Assembly: GCA_022702705.1 (NCBI GenBank)
Contig: CM040429.1
Location: 5,882,073 to 5,946,072, forward strand
Reading direction: 5' to 3'
DNA length: 64,000 bases
From: Papilionanthe hookeriana x Papilionanthe teres
Lineage: Eukaryota; Streptophyta; Magnoliopsida; Asparagales; Orchidaceae
Below the pieces are notes generated by a model. That model worked only from the letters and a program-made list of their open reading frames with translations, searched no databases and was not told the DNA's origin. Numbering within the stretch: the first letter of the stretch is position 1; every line of letters begins with the position of its first letter. This document shows positions 47,611 to 58,740 of this stretch, piece by piece. The position numbers were made by a program, and so were the translations under genes.

Positions 47611-48834
47611 ATGGATGTGGAGACCATCGGCGACGGCCGAGGTGGCGGTGGTGTTAATATTCAGCCATGCAGCTGCTCTTGCTCCTGCCCTTACTGCGGT
47701 TCCGGATCTCAACCTTATTCCCTCTTTCCCAGAACCTTGAAGCGCAAGCTTGAGCGGATGGAGGGCGATGTTACAGAAGACGTGGCACGCGTCGAGATCG
47801 AGATCGAAGCGGCTGCTCTTCGGGAGGCAGTCGCAAGCCAGCAGCAATCCATTCAGGGGCTCTATTCCGAGCTCGATGAGGAGAGGGCTGCAGCTTCTAC
47901 TGCTGCGTCCGAGGCTATGTCGATGATTCTTCGCCTCCAACGAGAGAAAGCAGAGGCCCAGATGGAGGCCCGTCAGTTCAAGCTTCTCGCAGAGGAGAAA
48001 ATGTCTCATGATCAGGAAGAGATCGCTCAGCTTGAGGAGCTAATTTTCAGGCGAGACGAAACTGTGCAATCCCTGTCATGCGAACTCCAGGCTTACCATC
48101 ACCGCCTTCTTTCCTATGGCATCAATCCCGTCCTAACTGAACCGAATTCCCCTACAGATGTCCCCGCCGCAACCACCTCAACAGTCGCTGCGGGAGATAG
48201 CAATGCCTATCGTTCTCCTCGCTGTGAAATGTCTGATTTCAGGCCAAACGCCGCCGATTCCGATCTCAAATATGCGGCCGGCGATACACTCCGGAGTCCC
48301 ATTCAGCGCATGCCAAGTTTTGTAGTGGAAAAGGGTGTGATCGGAAAAGGTCTCTACCCCAGCTGCGCTCAGCAGCCTCAACGCCGACTTTCTAATGACA
48401 GCTTCGGCTCGCCATCATTCCAACAGGAGTTTGGAAGCAGTGAGTTTCCTTCTACGACAGATCGTGCTTCTGATACATGTGCTGGTGGAAAGGATGACAT
48501 GAGCGACCGAGTGTATACTATTGATGCCGTGCACTGCTTTGATGCAATGCGTGATGTTGTAGATACGAGCACGCCGAGGGAGTTTTTGAGGAGGAGGGAT
48601 GCTGGTAATAAAACAGTGGATGAAGGAGAGATTAAGAGGCTATATATGAGGCTGCAGGCATTGGAGGCGGACAGGGAGTCTATGAGACATGCTATCATGA
48701 CCATGGGAACAGATAAAGCGCAGAGGATTCTGCTTAAAGTGATTGCTCAGCAGTTGTGTAAGGAGGTGGTGCCAGAGACGAGGATTGTGAAGAAGCCTTC
48801 CTTTGTAAGGAGTTTCTCTGTATCTGTTTTTAAG
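47611..48834 (+). CDS. GTD-binding (DUF593) protein, MYOB7-like; first coding exon
   Basis: Plant myosin-binding family: the GTD-binding domain binds the globular tail of myosin XI and links it to organelles or vesicles. The exon gives 408 residues. A Cys-rich head (CSCSCSCPYCG, residues 20-30) precedes RTLKRKLE; the GTD-binding coiled coil spans about 61-165 (ALREAVASQQQSIQGLY, ASEAMSMILRLQREKAEAQM, AYHHRLLSYG). A second coiled coil lies at about 334-375 (IKRLYMRLQALEADRESM). No N-terminal membrane segment was seen. The frame stays open for four more codons, but AAG/GTAATT at 48834-48835 is a good donor and family members continue with a short hydrophobic, basic tail. That last exon was not found, so gene integrity is uncertain. 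The start is the first ATG. Confidence 0.88.
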
Positions 48835-48884
48835 GTAATTTGTGCCTAAGCTGCCTTTCATTTGTCATTCCATTTCATGTTCTT

Positions 48885-50412
48885 TGATGCATGCTAGACG
48901 ATACACGGCGGTAGAGTAATGATTATTTATCATCTTAGCGTTGCACAAAACATTAGCACACAATTAGATAATTAAATTGATGTGAGCGGGAGGAAACACT
49001 TCAATTTTTTTACGTGAAATACACTTGAAGTGGAAAAAAATCACGGGGCGTAGTTTAATTGATATAATTCGTTATGAATGGTGAGTACACAGGTCCACTA
49101 TTCTCTTGAATTAGGAAAAAAAAAAATTACTAAGTTGTATGTTCGTAATCTAACTATAGTTCTTAGCAAGAACCGTTTGCAAAGACCATAGCCGATCGCC
49201 ACAGAGGTAATAGTTCGTCGTGAGCATTGTAGATGGTGGTTGTAGTGAAAGCTTTTCGTATAAGTCATAGTTGATAAACATGACAGTAGTTAGTCAGATG
49301 AGCTGTAGATTATTGCTTCAGGAACATCGGTTGGTCATAGAGGCCGTAGTAGGGAGTTGCAGGAGCTGTGGATTACGTAGGTCGTATAGGCTATATTGGC
49401 GAGCCACGATGACATCTGTGGGCCACGGGGTTGGAGTCAGGAGCTGCATGAGCTGTGAACCACGTAGGCAGTGGCTAGACACATAAGCCGTAGTGGTGAG
49501 TAATAATGACATCCGTAGGCCACGAGGGTTAGAGTCGGAAGTTATACGAACTGTGGACCACTAGGTTGTAGTAATGACTTTCGTAGGCCACAAAGGCCAT
49601 AGTCGGGAGTTGCATGAGTGTATGTGAGGTGTGTCGTTAATCCATCTTCGAGATGCATTGTTGCACCGCCTTTGGAGTGTATTGTTACCTTGTCTTTGGA
49701 GTCAACCTGGCGTTCGGGATGATGCATTGCTTCGCAGGTTGCTTTGTGACTGCGACATCTGTTGTTGCTTCACACGGTGCTTCATCGCAAGGAGTGGGCG
49801 GCGTCTGATGGTGATCGACGATGACCGACAAGTGGTGGTTGATGGTAGTCGGCGGTTGCAGGAGTATGAGGTAACTTCAGCTCCTTCTCCGAGCTTTAGT
49901 TTTTTTCAGGCTTAAAACCCCCTCCCTTCCTCTCAAATGAGGAGTAAAACTCTATTTATAGAGTTTTTGTTGCAATTAATGAAGGAATATGAACCAACCT
50001 GACCGGACGCCCCGAAGAGACTCCCCAATCAGAAGGCGTTTGATGGGCATTTGAATGTCTTAACGATATCAGAATTGAGAGATTTTAGGCTCGTTGGATT
50101 TATCTCATCGAAACGCTTGATTTCACTATAAGCTCGCCAGATTGGACATCTATTTGATCTTCCAAATATGTCTGAAAAATTTTCAAAAACAATTCAATGG
50201 CTTGATCAAAGTTTGATTTAACTCGGATTAAACCAAGTTTGGTATCATTGGATCTATCTCGTTGAGTTAGTTAATTTGCCTATAAGTTTGCTGAAATTGA
50301 ACAATGGATGACTTTTAATCAAAGTTTAAATATTTCTTACTCAAAGTTGTCTAAAGATCCTTGTTATGCCTTGAGATTCGTGTTGGATGTTGGATTTGTT
50401 GATGGTGTATCA
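48885..50412 (-). mobile_element. Solo LTR of family A, minus strand, in the MYOB-like intron
   Basis: From TGATGCATGCTAGACG to GATGGTGTATCA on the plus strand, 1528 bp. Reverse landmarks are present, with the tandem tract enlarged (49180-49870, GTAGGCCACRRGG and GTGGACCAC types) and a reverse TATA box (CTATTTATAG) near 49952. Flanks TTCTT and TTTTT match at four of five bases. Its start is 50 bp after the splice donor. Confidence 0.88.
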
Positions 50413-51042
50413 TTTTTTTATTCTCAAGCACTAATTGGGTGACTATTTGAAAAAAAGGGGCATTTACATACATAGCAGACAATTCTTATATATTTACTTA
50501 TCTCATACCCAAACTTTCATATTTTCTCACATACAACGGTGATTTAGACAAGTCTTCTTTTGTTGTATTTAAAAAGCATTTAAATTAAGATATTTGTTTG
50601 GAAAGTCTTATGTTCGATTTTTTTTTTTTTAATTTTAATTTGCTACAATTGTTTAAGCTAAGATTCATCATTCGTTCTTATTAGATTGATTGATTATCAT
50701 GGTCAGGCCAACCCAAGATATAAACAAGCCGAGTTTGAGCAACATTAGGCTTAACTCATGTTCAGCTTGTACGAAATTAATTTTGTTCAAAATTGGCTCA
50801 TGTTCAAAATTACTCGTAAATAGTGTGTTTGTGTTTGACTTGATTACATATTCTTACTCATGTTCGGCTTGAAATTGACTTTTTTAAATTAATTTGAAAA
50901 ATATATATATGTTTTTAGATTCGAGCCCCTATCATTCTTATGCATTAAAAAATGTTGAACCACATGAACACACAAACTGTAGTGATTTAGACTTAGATAT
51001 AAATATGTATAATTTATTATTATATAAATAATATATATAATT
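50413..51042. other. Repeat-derived spacer
   Basis: It holds a family F MITE fragment (50457-50545) and sequence with GTTCAAAATTG and TTGTGTTTGA blocks like 3640-3700, perhaps the tail of an old LINE or LTR. The missing last exon of the MYOB-like gene was searched for here and not recognised. Confidence 0.45.
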
Positions 51043-51241
51043 TGATGAATATTCTAGAAGTAATTCGAAGTTGGTATACTTCTATATATAGATTGATTGT
51101 ATATATTTTCTAAATTGGATATATGCTCTAATGACTAAAAGATTTGTAGTCATAAATTTTAGCATTCTAATTATATATAGTGGTTATTTATAACTACAAT
51201 ATTGTAAGATGAAATGTATGAATGAAAACTAAAAATTTGAC
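51043..51241 (+). repeat. Copia 2, 5' LTR
   Basis: It begins TGATGAATATTCTAGAAGTA and ends AAAAATTTGAC. It matches 59598-59800 and the inverted 59806-59998. No CA end is visible. Confidence 0.75.
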
Positions 51242-51483
51242 TTATTATCAGAGCCTCTCCGAAAATCTCTACCAGATCCCGCAAACCTCTAATAAATTTC
51301 ATATCCCCCTCATGCAGGAAACTGAAACCTCTAGATCTTGAAAACCTCCACTAGATCCCGAAAACCTCCACCAGATTTTGAAACCTCCTCTTGCAGGAAG
51401 CCAATACCTACCACCATATGGCTTCTGAATATTCTACTTTTGAACCAACCCCAATAATTCATGTTTAATCTGAAAATTCTAGC

Positions 51484-52380
51484 ATGAATGTCAGAGTTGT
51501 CATCACCGAAGGTAACTATGATGTATGGTCTCAAATATTAGAGATGAATATCTCAAGACGTGATAACCTCAAATATATTATGGGTAACATTGATCCACCA
51601 AAGGAAACATATGCTACACATGCGAACTGATATGCAAAAAATAAAAAAGGTAAAAGGTTGGCTACCGACCTCCATGTCGCTCGAAATAATGAAGTGTTAT
51701 CTCCGACTGCGTACCGTAAGGAAAATCTGGAGTGCTTAGCCAAAATATTCTGTGATGTCTCATATGAGACACAACTCTTTGCACTAAATCATCGTGCCTT
51801 CATCACCAAACAAGTTGGTAGGTCTCTATCAACTTATTAAATTGGTCTTATCAAAAATTAGGGTGCATTTGGGGTACTAATGTGGTAGCAGCATTTTGCT
51901 TACTTTTTAAAAAGTTGCGTTTTACAACCTAACCCGGCTAAGTGTGGTGTGGCTGCTAGAAAGTTGCGGTCTGACATTTTGAAAATAAATTGTAATAGCC
52001 ACTGCAACTTCTTAAATAGTGGTATTTTCTGCAGCAGTTTTACAACTATTTCTTCAAACAGCTTCAGCTGCCCCAAACCGACCCTTAGATTATCATGATA
52101 AAGTTATCATGAATGATCCCGATGATATTGTCACTTATAAGAAATCTGTTGCACGGTTAAGAGTGTACATCTTCCTTAGTGGTATGGATGCAAAATTCAA
52201 AAATATTAGGGGTGAGGTTCTTCGTAAAAATCCCTCGATGGATCTCGACGACACTTATGCCTATGTCTGCTTAGATGCCGTGCACTGAGCTTTCTTTAAT
52301 TTTGAACCCGATAATCTTGAGTCTTCTACTCTAATAGCTTGACGTTTTAAGCCCGAGCGTCGACAATCCACTCAAACGAT
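51484..52380 (+). pseudogene. Copia 2 gag, N-terminal and central part
   Basis: Fragments read NYDVWSQILEMNISRRDNLK (51508), YAKNKKGKRLATDLH and YETQLFALNHRAF (51750-51810). After the MITE they continue with DDIVTYKKSVARLRVYIFLS and NPSMDLDDTYAYVCLDA (52110-52290). The last part matches the gag of copia 3 (63388-63738, minus). This is the copia gag_3 type. Several stops. Confidence 0.85.
51861..52084. mobile_element. Tourist-like MITE (224 bp) with TTA duplication
   Basis: Ends GGGTGCATTTGGGG and CCCCAAACCGACCC are inverted, flanked by TTA at 51858-51860 and 52085-52087. This is the PIF/Harbinger signature. It interrupts copia 2 gag. Confidence 0.9.
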
Positions 52381-52383
52381 TGA

Positions 52384-54555
52384 GTATGTGTTTGGGAGAG
52401 CTTATTGACAGCGGTGGCGTTTTGAATCCACCACCTTTTGTTTGGAAAAAAATGTTTTAGTGGCATTTTTAAAAACACATTTTTCGATTTTGTATTAGAA
52501 ACTTAACGTAGCCAGGACCCCGCGTTCCGCGTATTGCTCGAGCAAAATACATTCTCGCCCTTCGAGCATTCTCCTCTCCCTAACCCTGAAAACCGAACAT
52601 CTCCTCTCTGCCCTAAATCCGAGTGTTCTCCTCTCTGCTCTCCCGCAATCCCTTCTGGACGGATCTGCGACCCCCTCGCCATCTCCTCTCCTCTCCTCCT
52701 CTCACACGTACGGAGAAATGACAGATTTGTCTGCCCTAACCGAACCGGCTTGAGCTTTCCAAGGGAGGTAACCCCCATCTCTCTGTCTGGTTTTTTCTTC
52801 CCCTTTCACGTCCGCCTCCATTTCTTCTCCTGTCTGCTAACTTCCTTTTAGAATTTAATGGTGGTTCTCTTTTCTAGTTATGCTTGGTACAAGTTTTTTT
52901 GTACCATTCATTCTTGATAAAATTTTGTTGCCTTTATATTTTATGTTGTAGTTTGTTTTGATTTTGTATGCTTCCCGTTTCTTTTTTTATTGTGTTGGAT
53001 CTTCCTTTTCTTTTATAGTTTGTTGCTTTTCTAATTATAATATTTTTTCTCTTATTATTTTCATATCTTGTCAATCTAGTTTTGTGATTCTTTTTTCCTG
53101 CTCTTTGCTTTTATTAGTACTATGTAATCGGCCTTTATGGTTATGGTTTCCTTCTTACTCTCCTTATCATATTTACTGTGATGCAGTTTTTTATTTCTCT
53201 ATTCTAGTTCCTTTATGCTAGTTTTAGATCTAAAGATATATTTTTTACTTTATCGTTATCTTCTTTGGTATTTATTTTTTTGAATGACAAGTTTTATTGT
53301 TTCTCTTTGTGCTTTAATTTTGTCCTTTGTCCTTTGTCCTTTGTCCTTACTATATCAAATTTATTCATATCCTCTGTAAAAGATTTCATTGTCTGTTTTG
53401 AATTTTCTTTACTGTGTATGACTTATCTACTTTTGATATGGATGGTCTTGTTTGGTGTTGTTATAGTGATTTTTTATTTTGCAATCTTTTTAAGTTATTT
53501 TATATCTTTGATGACTTGATTACTCTTTGAACTCGCAATTATTATTCATATCTCCTTTTGGGTTTTGTTGAGTTGATTATGATTTGTCAGGATAATTGTG
53601 AGCATGTGCTAGCAGATCATTTCCCCATTATACACTTGGGTCTTTACCTTTCTTTCTCTAGAAGTGACATCGAGCTTACATGGTTTTCGTATCTTATTTA
53701 CTATATGCTTTACTCTTCTGAACTGCTTTTTATTGTTTTTGGATGTATATTGAATGAGGAGTATATTGAACGTGTTCCCATTCTATTACATTCATTGCTT
53801 ATTTTTCTCTCATTTCCGAGTTTAATCATATTCAATGAATGTATCCGTAACTTCCATGTATAATTATCCTTGAACCTAAAATTATCAGTAACTATAACTA
53901 AAAATGTAAAAAATATATAACAATTATATTTTTCATTAGAACAAATGTAATATTCAAATTCTAAAACAAGCCAAACAATACTCAACGATGCCTTGCTCCC
54001 CTATCACAACCACTATTTTTGCAATTGGTTTATATATGTGAATACATAAGAAATGTGTGGTATGTTTTTGAACGTCCCTAAATTGAAATTTGGGTGCTAA
54101 ATTTGTAAATACAAAAAAATTAAGTGGTATGTACATAAATCTTCAAATATTTTATAGGAGCTCATTGAACCAAGGAAAAACTTCTGTTATGATGTACATA
54201 AATCTTCTAATATTTTTTAGGAGTTCTTTTTATTATTACTGTTATAAAATAATATTTTTTATTCTCAATTGTCAGATGTGTATTCGTTACAATTATAGTG
54301 CATAAACAATACTGTGGGTGTCAGAATGGTCGTTTATCCACAAAAAGCTATAAATTGGCTGTTTTCCAAACGCACAAACCAAAAAGCTAAACAACTTATC
54401 CAAAACAGAGCCAAAATGATCATTTATCCAGAATCAGTTGTTTTCCAAACGTACAAACTAAACAGCCAGATAACTTATCCGGACCAGCTGCTTATCAACA
54501 GTTTATCAGGATAAACAACTTATCTGGATAAGCTGCAGCTGCCCCAAACATATCC
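52384..54555. mobile_element. PIF/Harbinger-like TIR element with captured sequence (2172 bp)
   Basis: Ends GTATGTGTTTGGGAGAGC and GCCCCAAACATATCC are inverted, flanked by TGA at 52381-52383 and 54556-54558. Copia 2 gag resumes exactly after it. No transposase. The inside starts with CT-rich, 5' UTR-like sequence (52550-52765), then GGGAG/GTAACC, a good splice donor, and about 1.1 kb of T-rich, intron-like DNA. This looks like a captured 5' end of a host gene (Pack-MITE type); the source is unknown. Confidence 0.75.
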
Positions 54556-54961
54556 TGAATCTGACCAAGCACAATCTCAAAAGGACATTTATGAAATAAG
54601 TGTTGTCAAACCTGAACGATTGTGCACTCATTGTGGTGAGACATGTCATACAAAGACACGATGTTATGACTTAATTGGCTATCCAGATTGGTGGGATTCA
54701 ACGAAGGCACCACGCAAGCGCAATTCAACGCCAAACCACCAAGCCTATGTTGCTCTAACCAAACCTTCCAATGATGTTGTAGAAGCTTCCTCTTTGATTA
54801 CTACTTCAAGTAATATTAATAAAGTTTTTCATACTTCAACATCAATTAATACTAGTAGTGCACATGTTTCAAGTATAAAACAGTTCACCACACATATAGC
54901 CTCTACTGCTAATGACAGTTCGGGAATGCTCAATTCCTCTATCATGAAATTTGAATCTTAA
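54556..54961 (+). pseudogene. Copia 2 gag C-terminal part with zinc knuckle
   Basis: After the insertion, SQKDIYEISVVKPER leads into CTHCGETCHTKTRCYDLIGY (54620-54682), a knuckle-like CX2C motif in the usual copia position before YPDWWD. A Ser/Thr-rich stretch follows. It stops at 54961. Confidence 0.8.
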
Positions 54962-55559
54962 CTTTGTTTAAGGTGTACCTTACCTCAACCATAATTTATT
55001 TTTTGTTGCTCAAATAACCACTGCATTGTATTGTACTGTGATTTTTGGCCTAACTGTTGTGTTTTCAATGATATTTGAATTAGAAGATAATTGGTTGTGG
55101 TACTAGAAGGGTGAAACTATACCATATGGATTTGAATCTTATTAGCTCACATTAGTTGGCTTAAGCTCTTTCAGCAGATCAGATTGACAACAACAATAAC
55201 AACAATAACAAAACCTTTATCCCACTAAGTGGGGTTCGCTACATGAATCCTTTTTCTTCATGGTGTCCTATCACAATGATAAAAAAGATACATGTCATGA
55301 TTTTTCAACAAGTTTTATGCTGACTGTCGACTGCCTAACGTAACCCTCTACTTTTAACATCCGGGGCTTGAGACTCGACAATGACAGTGTTAATTCATTT
55401 GAAATTTGGTTGTGACACAGACGCTTGGGCCAATGTGTCTTTTATATATTTAAAATTATTGCTCCCAATGTTGTTTTCTTAGTTCAACAGTTCAGATTTC
55501 AAATGTAGTATTTGTGAACTTGTAAAATGTCATTGCATATCATTCTCACTCAGTATGAA
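54962..55559 (+). pseudogene. Copia 2 protease and pre-integrase remains
   Basis: Heavily degraded. Part (55080-55165) is mirrored in copia 3 at 62600-62700 on the minus strand, confirming common origin. The protease active site was not recognised. The SINE fragment lies here. Confidence 0.5.
55183..55280 (-). mobile_element. Au-type SINE 3' fragment
   Basis: ACAACAACAATAACAACA followed by CTTTATCCCACTAAGTGGGG and TCGCTACATGAATCC is, on the minus strand, the well-known 3' end of plant Au SINEs with its TTG-rich tail. The 5' part with the tRNA-like promoter is missing. Confidence 0.75.
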
Positions 55560-56440
55560 TAAACGTCCAACACCTTTTATGTTGTTTCACTTTGATGTAT
55601 GTGGGCCAACTAAAAATCCTTTCTTAAATGATTCTCATTGGTTTGTCTCATTTATTGATGATCACACACTTATGATTTGAGTTTGTTTGATGAAATCAAA
55701 GAATGAAGTTAGCTTATTGTTTCAAAAATTTTATAAGACGATCACTACTCAGTACCTTCCATACAAGTTTTTCGCACTGATAATGATTGAGAATTTATTA
55801 ATCAAGACCTAAAGAAGTACTTGCAGGAACACGAAATATCTCACAAACGACTTGCTCTTATTTTCCTCAACAAAATGGGTGCATTAATCGTCACTTGAAG
55901 TTGTACGAGTCTCTTTGTTTGAAACTCACATGCACACTAGTTACTGGGGTGAAGCGCTCAATGTTGCGACTTAACTCATTAACTGTGTACCGTCTAGCTC
56001 GTTGAATTTTTAGACTCCCTTTTAACTGTAACTGCGCCTACAACTCCGAATTTATCAACCTACAATTTTCGGGTGCGCGACATTTGTGCATCGTTCTTTC
56101 TAAGCCATTGCGTGATAAGTTGGAACCGGGAACCCTACGATGCGACTTTGTTGGATAAGCCTAATTTCAGAAAGGCTATCGCTGCTATTAGCCCCCATCA
56201 CGAAAAATGTTTGTCACTCTTGATGTTGTCTTTTCATGAAAATGACATGTACTATACAATTCTCGAGTCTTCAATTCAAGGGTAGAGACGAAATGAATTG
56301 TAAACTCTAAATCTAAATCCTTCTTTGAATCGTTCGAATACAAGTGGTGCATTGTTAGATAAAAGTGATGAGAAAATTGTGTTGCGTGCGACCTACTTTC
56401 GACCAATCGGATGTTAGTTTGAATGAGGAAACAAATCAAA
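55560..56440 (+). pseudogene. Copia 2 integrase
   Basis: Fragments include MLFHFDVCGPTKNPFLNDSH, SHWFVSFIDDHT and MKSKNEVSLLFQKFYKT (55580-55735), which is the DDE core start (Asp of FDVCGP and FIDD). After frameshifts come a Q-N-G-like stretch and a C-terminal part with HCVISWNREPYD (56100-56290). Nonfunctional. Confidence 0.75.
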
Positions 56441-56592
56441 TATAATGGAAACGACTTTACTTCAAGTACTATGTAAATAATTGTTTTATGAGGTTGATTC
56501 CTTTCCTGAACCCTAAGTGCAACCTCAAGTACATTACGAAGCTAAATTTCTTTAATAAGTACTATCTAATTGAGCCACTATAGCTACGCTTA

Positions 56593-57934
56593 GGGTATGT
56601 TTAGGGCAGCTGCCCCAGGAAGCTGCTGCGGGGAAGTTGATTAAGTTGTTTGTTGCAGCAGTTTGAAAACAGTTGTGTGACAGCTGTTTCTGGACAATTA
56701 GTAATGTTGTTTGTAACAGAACAGTGACAGTCATATAGTTGATACTTAAAAAAAAATCACTTCAGAACAGTATAAAAATTCAGATATACATCTCTCTTAA
56801 CAATAATTACCAAAAGTGCTATTAAAAAAGAAAAAAAAAAACTATTAAAATTATAATTAATAAACAACTTTTACTGATTAATCTTCAGGCTTTATTTTGT
56901 GCTCAAATTTAGGAAATAATGACATAATATGATGCATATAAATGTTGATGAAATTTATAATGACATAGTATGATGCTCAAATTTACAGGATTATTTGAAT
57001 GACAATATTAAAGTAAAACATATAATCTTAAATATATAAAAATAATAAAATATTAGATATATAAATACAAATGAATTTAGTGACATGTCAGTAAATCTCC
57101 TTAAAAAAATGATCAATGTTATCAAGTAGTATTTGTTAGCCACCCATTTTTAGACTGCAAAAGCAGAATTCCCTCCTCACAGCAAAACTTCAAAGACGCT
57201 TTTCCTTCTTCCTCCCTGCCTTGCTCCGGTCCATTCAACCCACCCCATAGCCAAAATAGAATATAATGACTAGAGATATCAGAATGAGAAAACCAAAACA
57301 CATTCATCTCATCACAGAAACACTTGCCAACTAACATGGGCTGAGAATTACCTTCGCTGCCATAAATCCATCTCACAGCCTTCCACTCCTTTCTCATCGC
57401 TAGCCTTCTTGCCTCCTTCGCCTTCCTTGCCGACAACGACCTCGGTCTGAAATTTCACCCGCAATTTTCACCCTCATATTTCCCCACCGCTTTCTCTTCT
57501 TCTTCTTCTTCTTCTTCCCATGGAGGTACCTTGTTCTTCTCCCCTATTATAATTGTTTTCTTTCATAACGTCTCGTCCTCCTCATTCCTCTTCTCCCTCC
57601 TCCCCGTCTTAAGCATCAATAACCTCGTTTGTACTCCCATGCTCGAGCTCATTGAAAGTTGTCGTTTCGACTTTGACATTTCATTCTGAGAGGGAGGAGC
57701 GTGAAGGATAGTGGAGCGACGGGGAGGGAAAGGTGCGAGGAATTCGGCGTCGAACAAGAGCGACGAAGGTTAAGTTACGTAATAATCCATCGCTCGAATG
57801 TGGGCTGCAGTGTTCGATCCGCAGCCCGCGTTCCGCCAAAACGGAGTCCCGCCGCCCTCGGGATGCTGAACCAGAAGGTCGCGATTCAAGATTGCTCCTC
57901 GCGTCGCGCGAAAACCTCCGCCTCAAACGGACCC
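56593..57934. mobile_element. PIF/Harbinger-like TIR element with captured exon (1342 bp)
   Basis: Ends GGGTATGTTTAGGGCAGC and CCTCAAACGGACCC are inverted, flanked by TTA at 56590-56592 and 57935-57937. It has no transposase. On the minus strand 57300-57530 looks like a gene 5' end: ATG with an AGA-rich run, then KAKEARRLAMRKEWKAVRW and a splice donor (GCGAAG/GTAATT near 57355). This is a candidate captured host exon. A GC-richer plus-strand part (57690-57930) may be a second captured piece. Confidence 0.75.
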
Positions 57935-58069
57935 TTAGAGTTAACTATGAACCTGTTATTAGTTCCAATCGTAAATATCTCATAAACAACTATGTATTCT
58001 ACCATAGACTGTTAAAAAAAAGTGAGACATTTGCGAATCAATTATCTGTTGTATTTTTTTCTATTAACA

Positions 58070-58740
58070 TGCATGAAGCACCGGGGGATCCTAGGTGGAA
58101 GGAAGCCATGAATGAAAAAATTAAATTCACTTCAGAAGAACTCAACTTTGGAAGTTGTTAAGTTGCTTGAAGGAAAGAAACCTATTAGATGAAGATGAAT
58201 GTGAGTTTTCACAATTAAACACAAGGTAAATGGAACCATTGAAAGATTCAAAGTTAGACTAGTTGCAAAAGGCTACAATCAAAGCTATGGAATTGACTAT
58301 ATGAAGATATTCACACCAGTAGCAAAAATCAATATTGTCCGTATTCTCATATGCTTGACGTGAATCTTAATTGGCCATTGCACTAGTTTGATGTGAAGAT
58401 TATTTTTTTGCATGGAGACCTTCAAGAACAATATACATGAAGTTTCCCCTTGATGTAACATGCAGTCAGAATGTGGAAAACATATTTGTAGATTAAAAAA
58501 GATTTTACATGATTTGAAGCAATCTCCGAGAGCATGGTTTATAATGTTTACGAAGTCAATGAAAACTTTTGGATACTAGCAAATTAACATAGATCATATT
58601 CTTTTTGTGAAGCATAATAAAAGAATCAATACTTGTCTCATTATGTATGTTGATGATATGATAGTTACGACAAATGATTGAAAAGAAAGGAGCGCATTAC
58701 AGTTTCATCTAGCTCGAGAATATGGAGGACCTTAGTTCAT
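58070..58740 (+). pseudogene. Copia 2 reverse transcriptase
   Basis: HEAPGDPRWKEAMNEKI (58070-58125) is the usual start of copia RT. The catalytic motif MYVDDMIVT is at about 58645-58671. Frameshifts and stops lie between them. Confidence 0.85.

Noticed and set aside
47516..47740. Upstream hydrophobic frame overlapping the MYOB-like start
   Set aside because: It lacks an ATG at its 5' end and runs in a different frame over the conserved coding exon.
52958..53863. Several Phe/Leu-rich frames looking like membrane proteins
   Set aside because: T-rich, intron-like DNA gives such translations by base composition; no family motif and no start context.
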